Assembly (NCBI GenBank): GCA_028287395.1
Contig: JAQBPR010000104.1
Location: forward strand, 1-64,000
Direction: 5' to 3'
DNA from: Bacilli bacterium
GTDB taxonomy: Bacteria > Bacillota > Bacilli > Paenibacillales > NBRC-103111
DNA: 64,000 nt
Shown here: piece by piece, positions 56,091 through 63,127 of the stretch
Position numbering within the stretch: the stretch's first letter is position 1
Layout: every line of letters begins with the position of its first letter
Program-made: the position numbers and the translations under genes
Notes under the pieces: model-generated
What the model was told of the DNA's origin: nothing
The model's database searches: none
Seen by the model: the letters and a program-made list of their open reading frames with translations, nothing else

Positions 56091-56972
56091 TTGGATTGGT
56101 TTAGCGTTCACCGTTATACATTGGGTGTGATGATAGGTGTTATCTTCGGATTAACTGCAAGATTGCTCTTGCTGCGCACAGATTATCGCCAGTATCCCAC
56201 TTATCCGCATGGGCAAATTATACATATCTCGTTGGGGATTATTGCAGCTGCCTTGGGAGCAGTGGCAGTGCCTTCTTTATTGAATAAGGAATATACAGCC
56301 GTTACATTTTTAGGCTTAGCTGCACAGCAATTTCGTGACGTTCGTAAAATGGAACGTGATACATTGACTATAATGGATGAATTGGAGCTGGTACAACGAG
56401 GCGGCTCCTATATTGAAGGAATCGCTATGGTTTTTGAGGGGAGAAATTATATGGTTATTTTTACAGCCTTTATGGCCAGTTTATTTAGTACGATATTTCC
56501 ATGGTATTGGGGCATTGCCGCAGGTTTAGCGGCACTGTTCATATCGCATTTTTTTAAATCAGGAAAGTCTGTTTCGGAAATCGCGGACGTTAGTGAAGCT
56601 CAATTACGGATGGATGGACCCGATTTATTTGTAGGCGATATTTATATTATGAATGTAGGTCTAGAGGATAGTCAAAAGAAAATTGCGGCACATGGGCTTG
56701 GTTTAATCGTAACACCCAAAAATTTAAATTGTCGTGTAACGCTGGCAAACTTAGGACAGCGACAAGCGATTTTATATGATTTATCAACGATTATGGGGGT
56801 CTTTCGCGATTCTGGAGAACCTTCATTGAGACCGCTGGCAAAACTTGATATGGAAGATGGAAGACTGGGTGTATTCATTCTGCCGCTTGATCCTAATATT
56901 GAAAAAGCGAAGCAGGTGCTTTTGCGTGTACCTTTGTTAGAAAGTGCAGTGCGTATGCCTTCCAAAGCTTGA
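56091..56972 (+). CDS. YIEGIA family membrane protein
   Basis: A 293-residue membrane protein named for the motif SYIEGIAMVFEG, which is present near residue 103. It has N-terminal hydrophobic helices, the conserved motif, a second hydrophobic region (about 120-160), and a soluble C-terminal domain. Homologues are conserved in endospore formers and lie, as here, just before der. The start is TTG 56091, with GGGGGTTATGC upstream. Its partner is the small protein that follows. Confidence 0.82.
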   Translation: MDWFSVHRYTLGVMIGVIFGLTARLLLLRTDYRQYPTYPHGQIIHISLGIIAAALGAVAVPSLLNKEYTAVTFLGLAAQQFRDVRKMERDTLTIMDELELVQRGGSYIEGIAMVFEGRNYMVIFTAFMASLFSTIFPWYWGIAAGLAALFISHFFKSGKSVSEIADVSEAQLRMDGPDLFVGDIYIMNVGLEDSQKKIAAHGLGLIVTPKNLNCRVTLANLGQRQAILYDLSTIMGVFRDSGEPSLRPLAKLDMEDGRLGVFILPLDPNIEKAKQVLLRVPLLESAVRMPSKA

Positions 56973-56993
56973 TATACAAAAGGAGATGAAAGA

Positions 56994-57173
56994 ATGAGCT
57001 CGATTTTGGCCATTATTTCAATGAAAAAAGAACAAATTGCCGGTGGAGCTCCGATTTTTTATGCGGATTCAATAGGTGAGCAGCAAAGTATTGCCTTCAA
57101 ATTAGAGAAAATACTCGATGCGACAGCACATGATTTGAAAAATGGCACGATGATTATTATTAAACATGCTTAG
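56994..57173 (+). CDS. Small capping-type partner of the YIEGIA protein
   Basis: 59 residues, just below the ORF-track cut-off: MSSILAIISMKKEQIAGGAP and on to IIIKHA. The ATG has AAAGGAGATG upstream at 6-8 nt. The size, the IAGGAPIFYA motif and its place directly after the YIEGIA gene match what databases call the capping complex subunit for YIEGIA. The biochemical role is not established to my knowledge. Confidence 0.78.
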   Translation: MSSILAIISMKKEQIAGGAPIFYADSIGEQQSIAFKLEKILDATAHDLKNGTMIIIKHA

Positions 57174-57276
57174 CAAGGGTTGGTTGAAAAGCATAAACTA
57201 GCCAATCGAGCGTTTTTTTGATATGATGAAGATTGTGCGCATTTAAGCGAACAACAGGAACAAGGAGTGAAAAAGA

Positions 57277-58599
57277 ATGGCTAAACCGATTATTGCAATA
57301 GTAGGCCGTCCTAATGTCGGAAAATCAACGATTTTCAACCGACTGATTGGCGATAGGTTAGCTATTGTTGAAGATAAAGCTGGAAGTACAAGAGATCGTC
57401 TTTATGGTTCAAGTGAATGGAATGGCAAAGCATTTAATGTGATCGATACGGGTGGTATTGAAATCAATAGCGATGACGATATATTGCGTTCTGTTCGCAT
57501 GCAAGCAGAATTAGCAATTGAAGAGTCCGATGTCATTATTTTTATGGTCGATGTAAAAGCAGGGATTACGCCAGCAGATTTAGAAGTGAGTCAAATTTTG
57601 TTTCGCGCGCGTAAACCGGTTATTTTGGCCGTGAATAAAGTCGATAACATTTCTTTGCAGGAAGAGATCTATGAATTTTACAGTTTGGGCTTTGGTGAGC
57701 CGATTGCAGTTTCAGGAGCGCATGCCATTGGGATTGGCGATCTTCTTGAGGCAGCGGTAAATCATTTTCCGGAAGACACTGACGATCCTTATGACGAAGA
57801 TGTCATTCGGATTGCTTTAATTGGTCGACCCAACGTGGGTAAATCATCTTTGGTGAACGCTATTTTGGGTGAAGAACGAGTGATCGTAAGTGAGCAAGCG
57901 GGAACGACAAGGGATGCTATCGATACCCCCTTTGAAAAAGATGGACAAAGATACGTTTTGATTGACACAGCTGGTATGCGTAAACGCGGTAAAGTGTATG
58001 AGAGTATGGAAAAATATAGCGTCATGCGTGCCATGAAAGCGATCGAACGCGCTGATGTAGCATTGGTTATCATTAATGGAGAAGAAGGAATCATTGATCA
58101 AGACAAACATATTGCCGGTTACGCGCATGAAGCAGGTAAAGCTAGCATATTTGTGATTAATAAATGGGATGTTGTCGAGAAAGATGATAAAACCATGCAG
58201 CATTTTTCCCAAACCATTCGCGACCATTTTTTATTTATGACCTATGCTCCTATGCTATTTGTCTCGGCAAAAACGAAGCAAAGACTAAACAAACTTCTCC
58301 CCATAGTCAATGAAGTCGCGGAACACAATGCCGTTCGGGTACAAACGCATGTATTGAATGACGTCATCTCTGATGCTGTTGCCATAACTCCGCCACCAAC
58401 CAGCAACGGGAAAAGATTACGCGTTAAATATGTGACACAAGTTGCGGTTAAACCGCCAACGATTGTTGTTTTTGTTAATGATCGCGAGTTAATGCATTTT
58501 TCTTATGAACGATATTTAGAAAATAAACTTCGCGCGGCATTTGATTTTACAGGAACGCCTATTCGTTTGTTTACTCGCAGTAAAAGGGATGACGAATAA
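57277..58599 (+). CDS. der: Ribosome biogenesis GTPase Der (EngA)
   Basis: Essential tandem GTPase for 50S assembly. Two G domains each have a full motif set: [12 protein letters not shown] with DTGGI and NKVD, then [12 protein letters not shown] with DTAGMRKRG and NKWD. A C-terminal KH-like domain starts near residue 350. Length 440 is normal. The ATG follows CAAGGAGTG. The 100-nt gap before it shows only a weak hairpin with a T run near 57210. Confidence 0.96.
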   Translation: MAKPIIAIVGRPNVGKSTIFNRLIGDRLAIVEDKAGSTRDRLYGSSEWNGKAFNVIDTGGIEINSDDDILRSVRMQAELAIEESDVIIFMVDVKAGITPADLEVSQILFRARKPVILAVNKVDNISLQEEIYEFYSLGFGEPIAVSGAHAIGIGDLLEAAVNHFPEDTDDPYDEDVIRIALIGRPNVGKSSLVNAILGEERVIVSEQAGTTRDAIDTPFEKDGQRYVLIDTAGMRKRGKVYESMEKYSVMRAMKAIERADVALVIINGEEGIIDQDKHIAGYAHEAGKASIFVINKWDVVEKDDKTMQHFSQTIRDHFLFMTYAPMLFVSAKTKQRLNKLLPIVNEVAEHNAVRVQTHVLNDVISDAVAITPPPTSNGKRLRVKYVTQVAVKPPTIVVFVNDRELMHFSYERYLENKLRAAFDFTGTPIRLFTRSKRDDE

Positions 58600-58652
58600 T
58601 ATAACGAATAAAATATGTTTGTTAAACAGGTTTTTTATTAGGGGGATGTCTG

Positions 58653-59246
58653 TTGAATTATATTCTTGCTATTTTCATCAGTTATTTATTGGGTTCGATT
58701 AGCTTTAGCTATTTGGCTGGTAAATTATTAAAAGGAATTGATATTCGTCAATATGGAAGCGGAAACGCAGGAGCTACCAACACTTTGCGTGTTTTAGGAA
58801 AAGGTCCTGGGATTACTGTGTTTTTGCTTGATATTTTTAAAGGTGTTTTGGCAGTCTGGATTGGCGGTTGGTTTTTACATGATTCACTTACGATCCAAAT
58901 TCTCTGCGGATTGGCTGTAGTGATCGGACATAATTGGCCTATTTTTTTCAGCTTTAAAGGCGGCAAAGGGATCGCTACAACTATTGGCGTTATGCTAACC
59001 CTCTGTTTTTTACCGGTTTTATTTGCTGGAGTCATTGCCATTATTTCGATTATAATTACGAGATATGTTTCGTTAGGTTCTCTGCTTTTCGCTGTGTTTC
59101 TTCCTGTTTTCGTCTGGGTAATGGATAAGCCGGCTTCCATCTTTTGGATTAGTATTCTCGTCGCCATCTTTGCTTTTGTTCGTCATAGAACCAACATTGT
59201 AAAGCTAATAAATGGAAATGAAAATAAAATAAGCGCTAATAAATAA
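58653..59246 (+). CDS. plsY: Acyl-phosphate glycerol-3-phosphate acyltransferase PlsY
   Basis: A polytopic membrane enzyme of 197 residues that makes lysophosphatidic acid from acyl-phosphate and glycerol-3-P. Motifs are YLLGSISFSYLAGKLLKGIDIRQYGSGNAGATN, VIGHNWPIFFSFKGGKGIATT and a late RHRTNIVKLINGNE. The TTG start has GGGGGATG upstream. It uses the product of gpsA, which follows, and acyl-phosphates that FakA/FakB (upstream in the window) can also supply. Confidence 0.96.
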   Translation: MNYILAIFISYLLGSISFSYLAGKLLKGIDIRQYGSGNAGATNTLRVLGKGPGITVFLLDIFKGVLAVWIGGWFLHDSLTIQILCGLAVVIGHNWPIFFSFKGGKGIATTIGVMLTLCFLPVLFAGVIAIISIIITRYVSLGSLLFAVFLPVFVWVMDKPASIFWISILVAIFAFVRHRTNIVKLINGNENKISANK

Positions 59247-59254
59247 TTAGAATG

Positions 59255-59296
59255 CTTACGATGCAAGTTTTCCTAAAGGAAAACTTTTAGGAGGGG
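59255..59296 (+). promoter_or_regulatory. CTTACGATG-hairpin leader element, copy 3
   Basis: CTTACGATG at 59255-59263, then AAGTTTTCC - taaa - GGAAAACTT (59265-59286), a perfect 9-bp stem, and two bases later AGGAGGGG, the ribosome binding site of gpsA. It is the cleanest of the three copies. Confidence 0.68.
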
Positions 59297-59304
59297 TTTG
59301 AAGG

Positions 59305-60342
59305 ATGCGAGTAAAAAAAGCAGCCGTCCTTGTCGCAGGAAGCTGGGGAACCGCACTGGCTTCATTATTAATAGATAACCATAATGAAGTTATGGTTTGG
59401 TCCCGTAATTCTTCTGAAGTGGATGATATTAATCATCATCATCGCAATAGTCGATTTTTCAAAGAGGTTGCTTTATCACCGAAGCTTCGAGCTACATTAT
59501 CGATGGAAGAAGCAGTTGCGGGTGCAGATGCAATCATATTAGCAGCACCTTCAACTGCAATGCGGGAAGTTTGTGTCCAGCTGAGACCGCTATTGAACAC
59601 AGTCGCTGCGAAAGAAACGCTTATTGTCCATGTCGCTAAAGGTTTCGAAGCTGAATCTATGAAGCGAATGACGACAGTTATTGCTGAAGAACTACCTGAA
59701 TATAATGCCAATAAAATCGTTGTCCTTTCGGGTCCTAGTCATGCTGAAGAAGTTATTTTACACGGTCCAACAACCGTTGTTGTAGCATCTGGAGACGTTA
59801 AAGCAGCTGAAGCAGCACAGGATTTACTCATCAATGCTTATTTTCGTGTTTATACAAATCCGGATGTAATTGGCGTTGAAGTGGGCGGTGCATTAAAAAA
59901 TATTATTGCTTTGGGAGCTGGCTTAACTGAAGGACTTGGCTTTGGCGATAATGCCAAAGCAGCGCTAATAACACGAGGTTTGGCAGAAATAACTCGGCTT
60001 GGAGTTAAGATGGGTGCCAATCCGCTTACTTTTGCAGGTTTAGCAGGAATTGGCGATTTGGTAGTTACCTGTACCAGTAAGCATAGTCGGAATTGGCGTG
60101 CCGGGTATATGCTGGGTCAAGGGAAAGATTTAAATGAAGTACTGCAAAGTATGGGCATGGTTGTAGAAGGTGTGAAAACAACGAAGGCAGCATACGAGCT
60201 TGCTCGTCAATATGAAGTCTCTATGCCAATCACAGATGCGTTGTTTAATGTTCTATTTGCGGGAAAAACCCCAAGAGAAGCGGTCGGAGATTTAATGGGG
60301 CGTGTAAAAACGCATGAAATCGAGGAAATCGCCGGATCTTGA
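59305..60342 (+). CDS. gpsA: NAD(P)H-dependent glycerol-3-phosphate dehydrogenase
   Basis: Reduces dihydroxyacetone phosphate to sn-glycerol-3-P for phospholipid synthesis. Conserved parts: the N-terminal Rossmann motif, VAKGFE, LSGPSHAEEV, the catalytic-lysine region GGALKNIIALGAGL, and GIGDLVVTC. The first glycine of the usual GAGSWGTAL is valine here (VLVAGSWGTAL), which may alter nucleotide binding. Length 345 is normal. The SD AGGAGGGG sits in the CTTACGATG leader. spoVIF follows after 88 nt. Confidence 0.94.
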   Translation: MRVKKAAVLVAGSWGTALASLLIDNHNEVMVWSRNSSEVDDINHHHRNSRFFKEVALSPKLRATLSMEEAVAGADAIILAAPSTAMREVCVQLRPLLNTVAAKETLIVHVAKGFEAESMKRMTTVIAEELPEYNANKIVVLSGPSHAEEVILHGPTTVVVASGDVKAAEAAQDLLINAYFRVYTNPDVIGVEVGGALKNIIALGAGLTEGLGFGDNAKAALITRGLAEITRLGVKMGANPLTFAGLAGIGDLVVTCTSKHSRNWRAGYMLGQGKDLNEVLQSMGMVVEGVKTTKAAYELARQYEVSMPITDALFNVLFAGKTPREAVGDLMGRVKTHEIEEIAGS

Positions 60343-60430
60343 TAAATATTATAATAAGGTAGCCTACACTTTTATCCCATCAGCCTCATAAAATAAATTA
60401 GCTTTTGAGTTTATTTTAGGAGGTTTAACG

Positions 60431-60712
60431 ATGAGTAGTAAAGATGTTTCCAAAGAAGTGCTGAATGTCGTAAAAAAGAAAACCGGTAAAAATGTATCGG
60501 AAAAAGATATACAAAAGCTTGCAAGCGGAGTAAAGCCGTCGACAGTACAAAGTGATTCAGCCTTGCGTCAGTTGATTAAACAAGTATCCGGTTTAGTAAA
60601 TGTCAATGTTTCTGAGGCCACAGTTAATGAGATCATTAAAGCAGTAAGAACCAGTAAGCTGAATCCCAGTAACATTGAACAATTGATGAAATTAATAACT
60701 GGAAAGAAGTAA
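60431..60712 (+). CDS. spoVIF: Stage VI sporulation protein F
   Basis: A 93-residue, lysine-rich helical protein: MSSKDVSKEVLNVVKKKTGK, then KDIQKLASGVKPSTVQSD and LRQLIKQVSGLVNVNVSEATVNEIIKAV. This layout matches SpoVIF (YjcC), which affects coat assembly under GerE control. The SD TTAGGAGGT precedes ATG. It follows gpsA and precedes the spoIVA region. A first, more distant paralogue lies at 26094. Confidence 0.82.
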   Translation: MSSKDVSKEVLNVVKKKTGKNVSEKDIQKLASGVKPSTVQSDSALRQLIKQVSGLVNVNVSEATVNEIIKAVRTSKLNPSNIEQLMKLITGKK

Positions 60713-60716
60713 TTGA

Positions 60717-60757
60717 AGGCATAGGCTGCGCTTGAGAGCGCGCTTATGCTTTATTTT
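60717..60757 (+). terminator. Intrinsic terminator after spoVIF
   Basis: GGCATAGGCTGCGC - ttgaga - GCGCGCTTATGC, an imperfect stem with a GC-rich core, followed by TTTATTTTT. Confidence 0.75.
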
Positions 60758-60810
60758 TATGATATAATTAAAATGATTTTAAAGACAAACAGGGTCGGTG
60801 AACACAGCAA

Positions 60811-60990
60811 ATGAGTGGTTTGGATAAAATGTGGGCTTCATTCGTTGCCATGGGATTAATGGTAGCTGCTTCTTTACTAATTACATATGCAAGGACTAGA
60901 ACGAAAGGGATTTTAAGGCTGGTGCTTTCGTTTGTTGCATTTCTTATATTCATTCCTATTTTGTTATATATGCTGGTGTCCATGCTATGA
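60811..60990 (+). CDS. DUF2768-like small membrane protein
   Basis: 59 residues, missed by the track's length cut-off: MSGLDKMWASFVAMGLMVAA and on to YMLVSML. It has two hydrophobic helices (about 9-26 and 36-58) joined by a basic YARTRTKG loop. Its length, topology and place downstream of gpsA match the DUF2768 family (B. subtilis YphE). The stop overlaps the next start (ATGA). The upstream SD is weak (GGGTCGGTGA). A -10-like TATAAT lies at about 60762. Confidence 0.7.
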   Translation: MSGLDKMWASFVAMGLMVAASLLITYARTRTKGILRLVLSFVAFLIFIPILLYMLVSML

Positions 60991-61280
60991 TTGAATTGAT
61001 CGGACGTTCAAATCGTAAAATAGTTGCGGCAGAAGGACAGTTTACAATATTGGATTTGGCTATAAAGCATGATGTTCAATGGGCGTTTTCTTGCACTCAA
61101 GGCACATGTGCCCGTTGCAGATGTTTTGTTTCTGAAGGCATGTCTTTTTTAAGTGAGCCTAACGATGAAGAATTAGACCGGTTAGAGCCCGAAGAGATTG
61201 AGGCTGGTTATCGTTTAGCTTGTCAGACAAAGGTCAAAGCAGAAGGTCATGTTGTGGTGAAAAATGAGCCTTATTTCTAG
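60987..61280 (+). CDS. [2Fe-2S] ferredoxin, first copy
   Basis: A 97-residue plant/adrenodoxin-type ferredoxin. Cluster ligands are C36, C41, C44 and C79 (CTQGTCARC ... LACQ); C46 is an additional cysteine. The rest fits the beta-grasp fold with an acidic EELDRLEPEEIEAGYRLAC helix. It overlaps the preceding gene (ATGA) and is followed 20 nt later by the nucleotidyltransferase-fold gene. A redox partner is not apparent in the window. Confidence 0.87.
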   Translation: MIELIGRSNRKIVAAEGQFTILDLAIKHDVQWAFSCTQGTCARCRCFVSEGMSFLSEPNDEELDRLEPEEIEAGYRLACQTKVKAEGHVVVKNEPYF

Positions 61281-61300
61281 TTTGAAAGGTGTATAAGGTC

Positions 61301-61885
61301 ATGCTTATTTCTTTAGAAATTTCACAAGCGCTTGAACAAATAAATAATACACTAAAGGAAAAAGACATGAAGTGGCTTGTTGGCGGCAGTTGTGGGTTAT
61401 TGCTGCAAGGAGTGAGCTTATTGCAACCTCCAAGAGACTTAGATATTTATGTCGATAAAACAGCTGCATCCATAATGTATAATACGCTTCGTGCTTATTC
61501 TATAGATCCATTACAACAAAGTGAAACCGCTATTTATATATCTTTGCTGAGTCATTTTCAGATTGCGCACGTTCCGGTTGAGCTGGTCGGCGGATTTGAG
61601 GTAAGAGCTAAACAATCGTTATATCGCGTTGAAGTAGAAGATGTATTGTATGAATACCGTATTCCTGTAAATCTTGGCATGATAAACTTTGAATTAATGC
61701 CATTAGCGCATGAGTTGATTTTTAATTTGTTGCGTGATCGCATGGATCGCTATACGGCTATTGCAATTAAAATGCGCTCAAATCCAGTATTATATATGCC
61801 GCCATTACAAGCGATATTGAAGCGTAATACTTTTGCACCTTCTATATTGACACAAATCAATGAATTGCTTGATATACACTTATAG
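61301..61885 (+). CDS. Nucleotidyltransferase-fold protein of unknown function
   Basis: 194 residues with WLVGGSCGLLLQGV and PRDLDIYVDK, the GGS...DxD core of the nucleotidyltransferase superfamily, followed by AHVPVELVGGFEVRA (a candidate third acidic position) and helical C-terminal sequence. The track starts at GTG 61289; GAAAGGTG there serves as SD for ATG 61301 (MLISLEIS). It could modify a small molecule, protein or RNA, or be a kin of AbiEii-type toxins, but no antitoxin gene is adjacent. The location between two ferredoxin genes is unusual. Confidence 0.7.
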   Translation: MLISLEISQALEQINNTLKEKDMKWLVGGSCGLLLQGVSLLQPPRDLDIYVDKTAASIMYNTLRAYSIDPLQQSETAIYISLLSHFQIAHVPVELVGGFEVRAKQSLYRVEVEDVLYEYRIPVNLGMINFELMPLAHELIFNLLRDRMDRYTAIAIKMRSNPVLYMPPLQAILKRNTFAPSILTQINELLDIHL

Positions 61886-61924
61886 TGCTTAAATTGAAGC
61901 CATAGTGCGGGAAGTTGGAGCTGT

Positions 61925-62263
61925 ATGTCGCCGGAAGTTCACTTTTTTCCAGATAATCGTAAAATACAAGTAAGACCAGGAACTACGATTTTAGATGCAG
62001 GCAACAAGGCGAGGGTGTTGATTCGTACCCGTTGCGGTGGGAAAGCTGCTTGTCTGATGTGTAAAGTAATCGTTAAGGATCAGTCGGGTTTAAGTCCAAT
62101 GAATCGAAATGAACAATTAAAGCTGGGAGAGCTGCAAGAGCAAGGCTATCGATTGGCTTGCCAAGCTTACGTGATTCAGGATATTGATGTGACTATACCG
62201 GAAGACCCGTTAAAAGCCGCGATCCGCGCTCAATTAGCGAAACAAAGAGAGGAAGAACTATGA
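61925..62263 (+). CDS. [2Fe-2S] ferredoxin, second copy
   Basis: 112 residues with ligands C37, C43, C46 and C79 in the C-x5-C-x2-C...C pattern (RCGGKAACLMC ... LACQ), different from the first copy's C-x4-C. Both share the YRLACQ end motif. The C-terminus is an added charged helix (AIRAQLAKQREEEL). The ATG has GTTGGAGC upstream, and the stop overlaps the lipoprotein start (ATGA). Confidence 0.85.
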   Translation: MSPEVHFFPDNRKIQVRPGTTILDAGNKARVLIRTRCGGKAACLMCKVIVKDQSGLSPMNRNEQLKLGELQEQGYRLACQAYVIQDIDVTIPEDPLKAAIRAQLAKQREEEL

Positions 62264-62982
62264 AGAAGCGAGTAAGCCTTTTTTTGCTGGTGCTAATCAC
62301 TATGGGGGTTCTTTCAGGTTGTGTTTATTCAAATGAAATCAAACAGCAAAACTCCCCTGCTACAGGTGAATATATAAGTATTGTGCAAAATGCCGTAGAT
62401 CAATACCAAAAGCGTAACGGAGTTCCGCCAATACAGAATAAAGAACAAAACACACCTATCTATGAGAAATATTTAGTGGATTTTAGTAAATTGCGTAATT
62501 ATAATATGATCAGTACGATTCCTGGCAACGCATTTGAAAATGGCGGAACAGCAATCTATGTCCTTATAAATGTAGAAACGAAGCCAGAAGTAAAGCTGAT
62601 GGATCTGCTATCCTATCAGAAAATGGTAGAACTGCAAAAGGCAGTGGATCAATATAAGTTGAAACATCGGGGACAAATTCCACAAGGAGATCTGGTTGCA
62701 AATCACTTTTATCTTTTAGATGGAAGTAAGCTGAATGGGGAAAAAACACAGATCCAAAGTCCATATTCAAGACTGCTTTTAAATGTGATCATTCATGAGT
62801 CTGGACACATAGCCTTGGATTACACACCTGAATTGCTGATCGCTATGAGCAAAAAAGGATTGCAGCAGGCAGATGTGCAGATCGACTTGCGTACGTTTCT
62901 AGTAAATGAAGCTTACTTTGTGCCGGCATGGTCTTATCCATACCGTTGGGTTAATGATAAGCCGACTATTTCAGAGCAATAA
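62260..62982 (+). CDS. YphF-like lipoprotein
   Basis: A 240-residue probable lipoprotein with signal MKKRVSLFLLVLITMGVLSGC and a lipobox ending LSGC. The mature part is soluble and mixed, with QNAVDQYQKRNGVPPI and a similar VDQYKLKHRGQIPQGD further on, which suggests an internal repeat. It lies just upstream of spoIVA, where B. subtilis has YphF, of unknown function. It overlaps the second ferredoxin gene by 4 nt, implying co-translation. Confidence 0.75.
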   Translation: MKKRVSLFLLVLITMGVLSGCVYSNEIKQQNSPATGEYISIVQNAVDQYQKRNGVPPIQNKEQNTPIYEKYLVDFSKLRNYNMISTIPGNAFENGGTAIYVLINVETKPEVKLMDLLSYQKMVELQKAVDQYKLKHRGQIPQGDLVANHFYLLDGSKLNGEKTQIQSPYSRLLLNVIIHESGHIALDYTPELLIAMSKKGLQQADVQIDLRTFLVNEAYFVPAWSYPYRWVNDKPTISEQ

Positions 62983-62995
62983 TATAGGTTAATTT

Positions 62996-63044
62996 AAACT
63001 GCTATTGTCCCTATATAACTGGACAACAGCGGTTTTTTGTTTTT
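62996..63044 (+). terminator. Intrinsic terminator before spoIVA
   Basis: AAACTGCTATTGTCC - ctatataact - GGACAACAGCGGTT, then TTTTTGTTTTT. One mismatch is in the stem. It separates the ferredoxin operon from spoIVA. Confidence 0.88.
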
Positions 63045-63127
63045 ATAAACCTGTCATATTCACTAGAAAGGCGACATATACTAATTACTAGTCCAAATGA
63101 ATGTACGAACATGTAGGAGGGATCATT

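Noticed and set aside
61289-61885. Toxin-antitoxin pair
   Set aside because: The nucleotidyltransferase-fold gene has no small antitoxin gene beside it; neighbours are ferredoxin genes.
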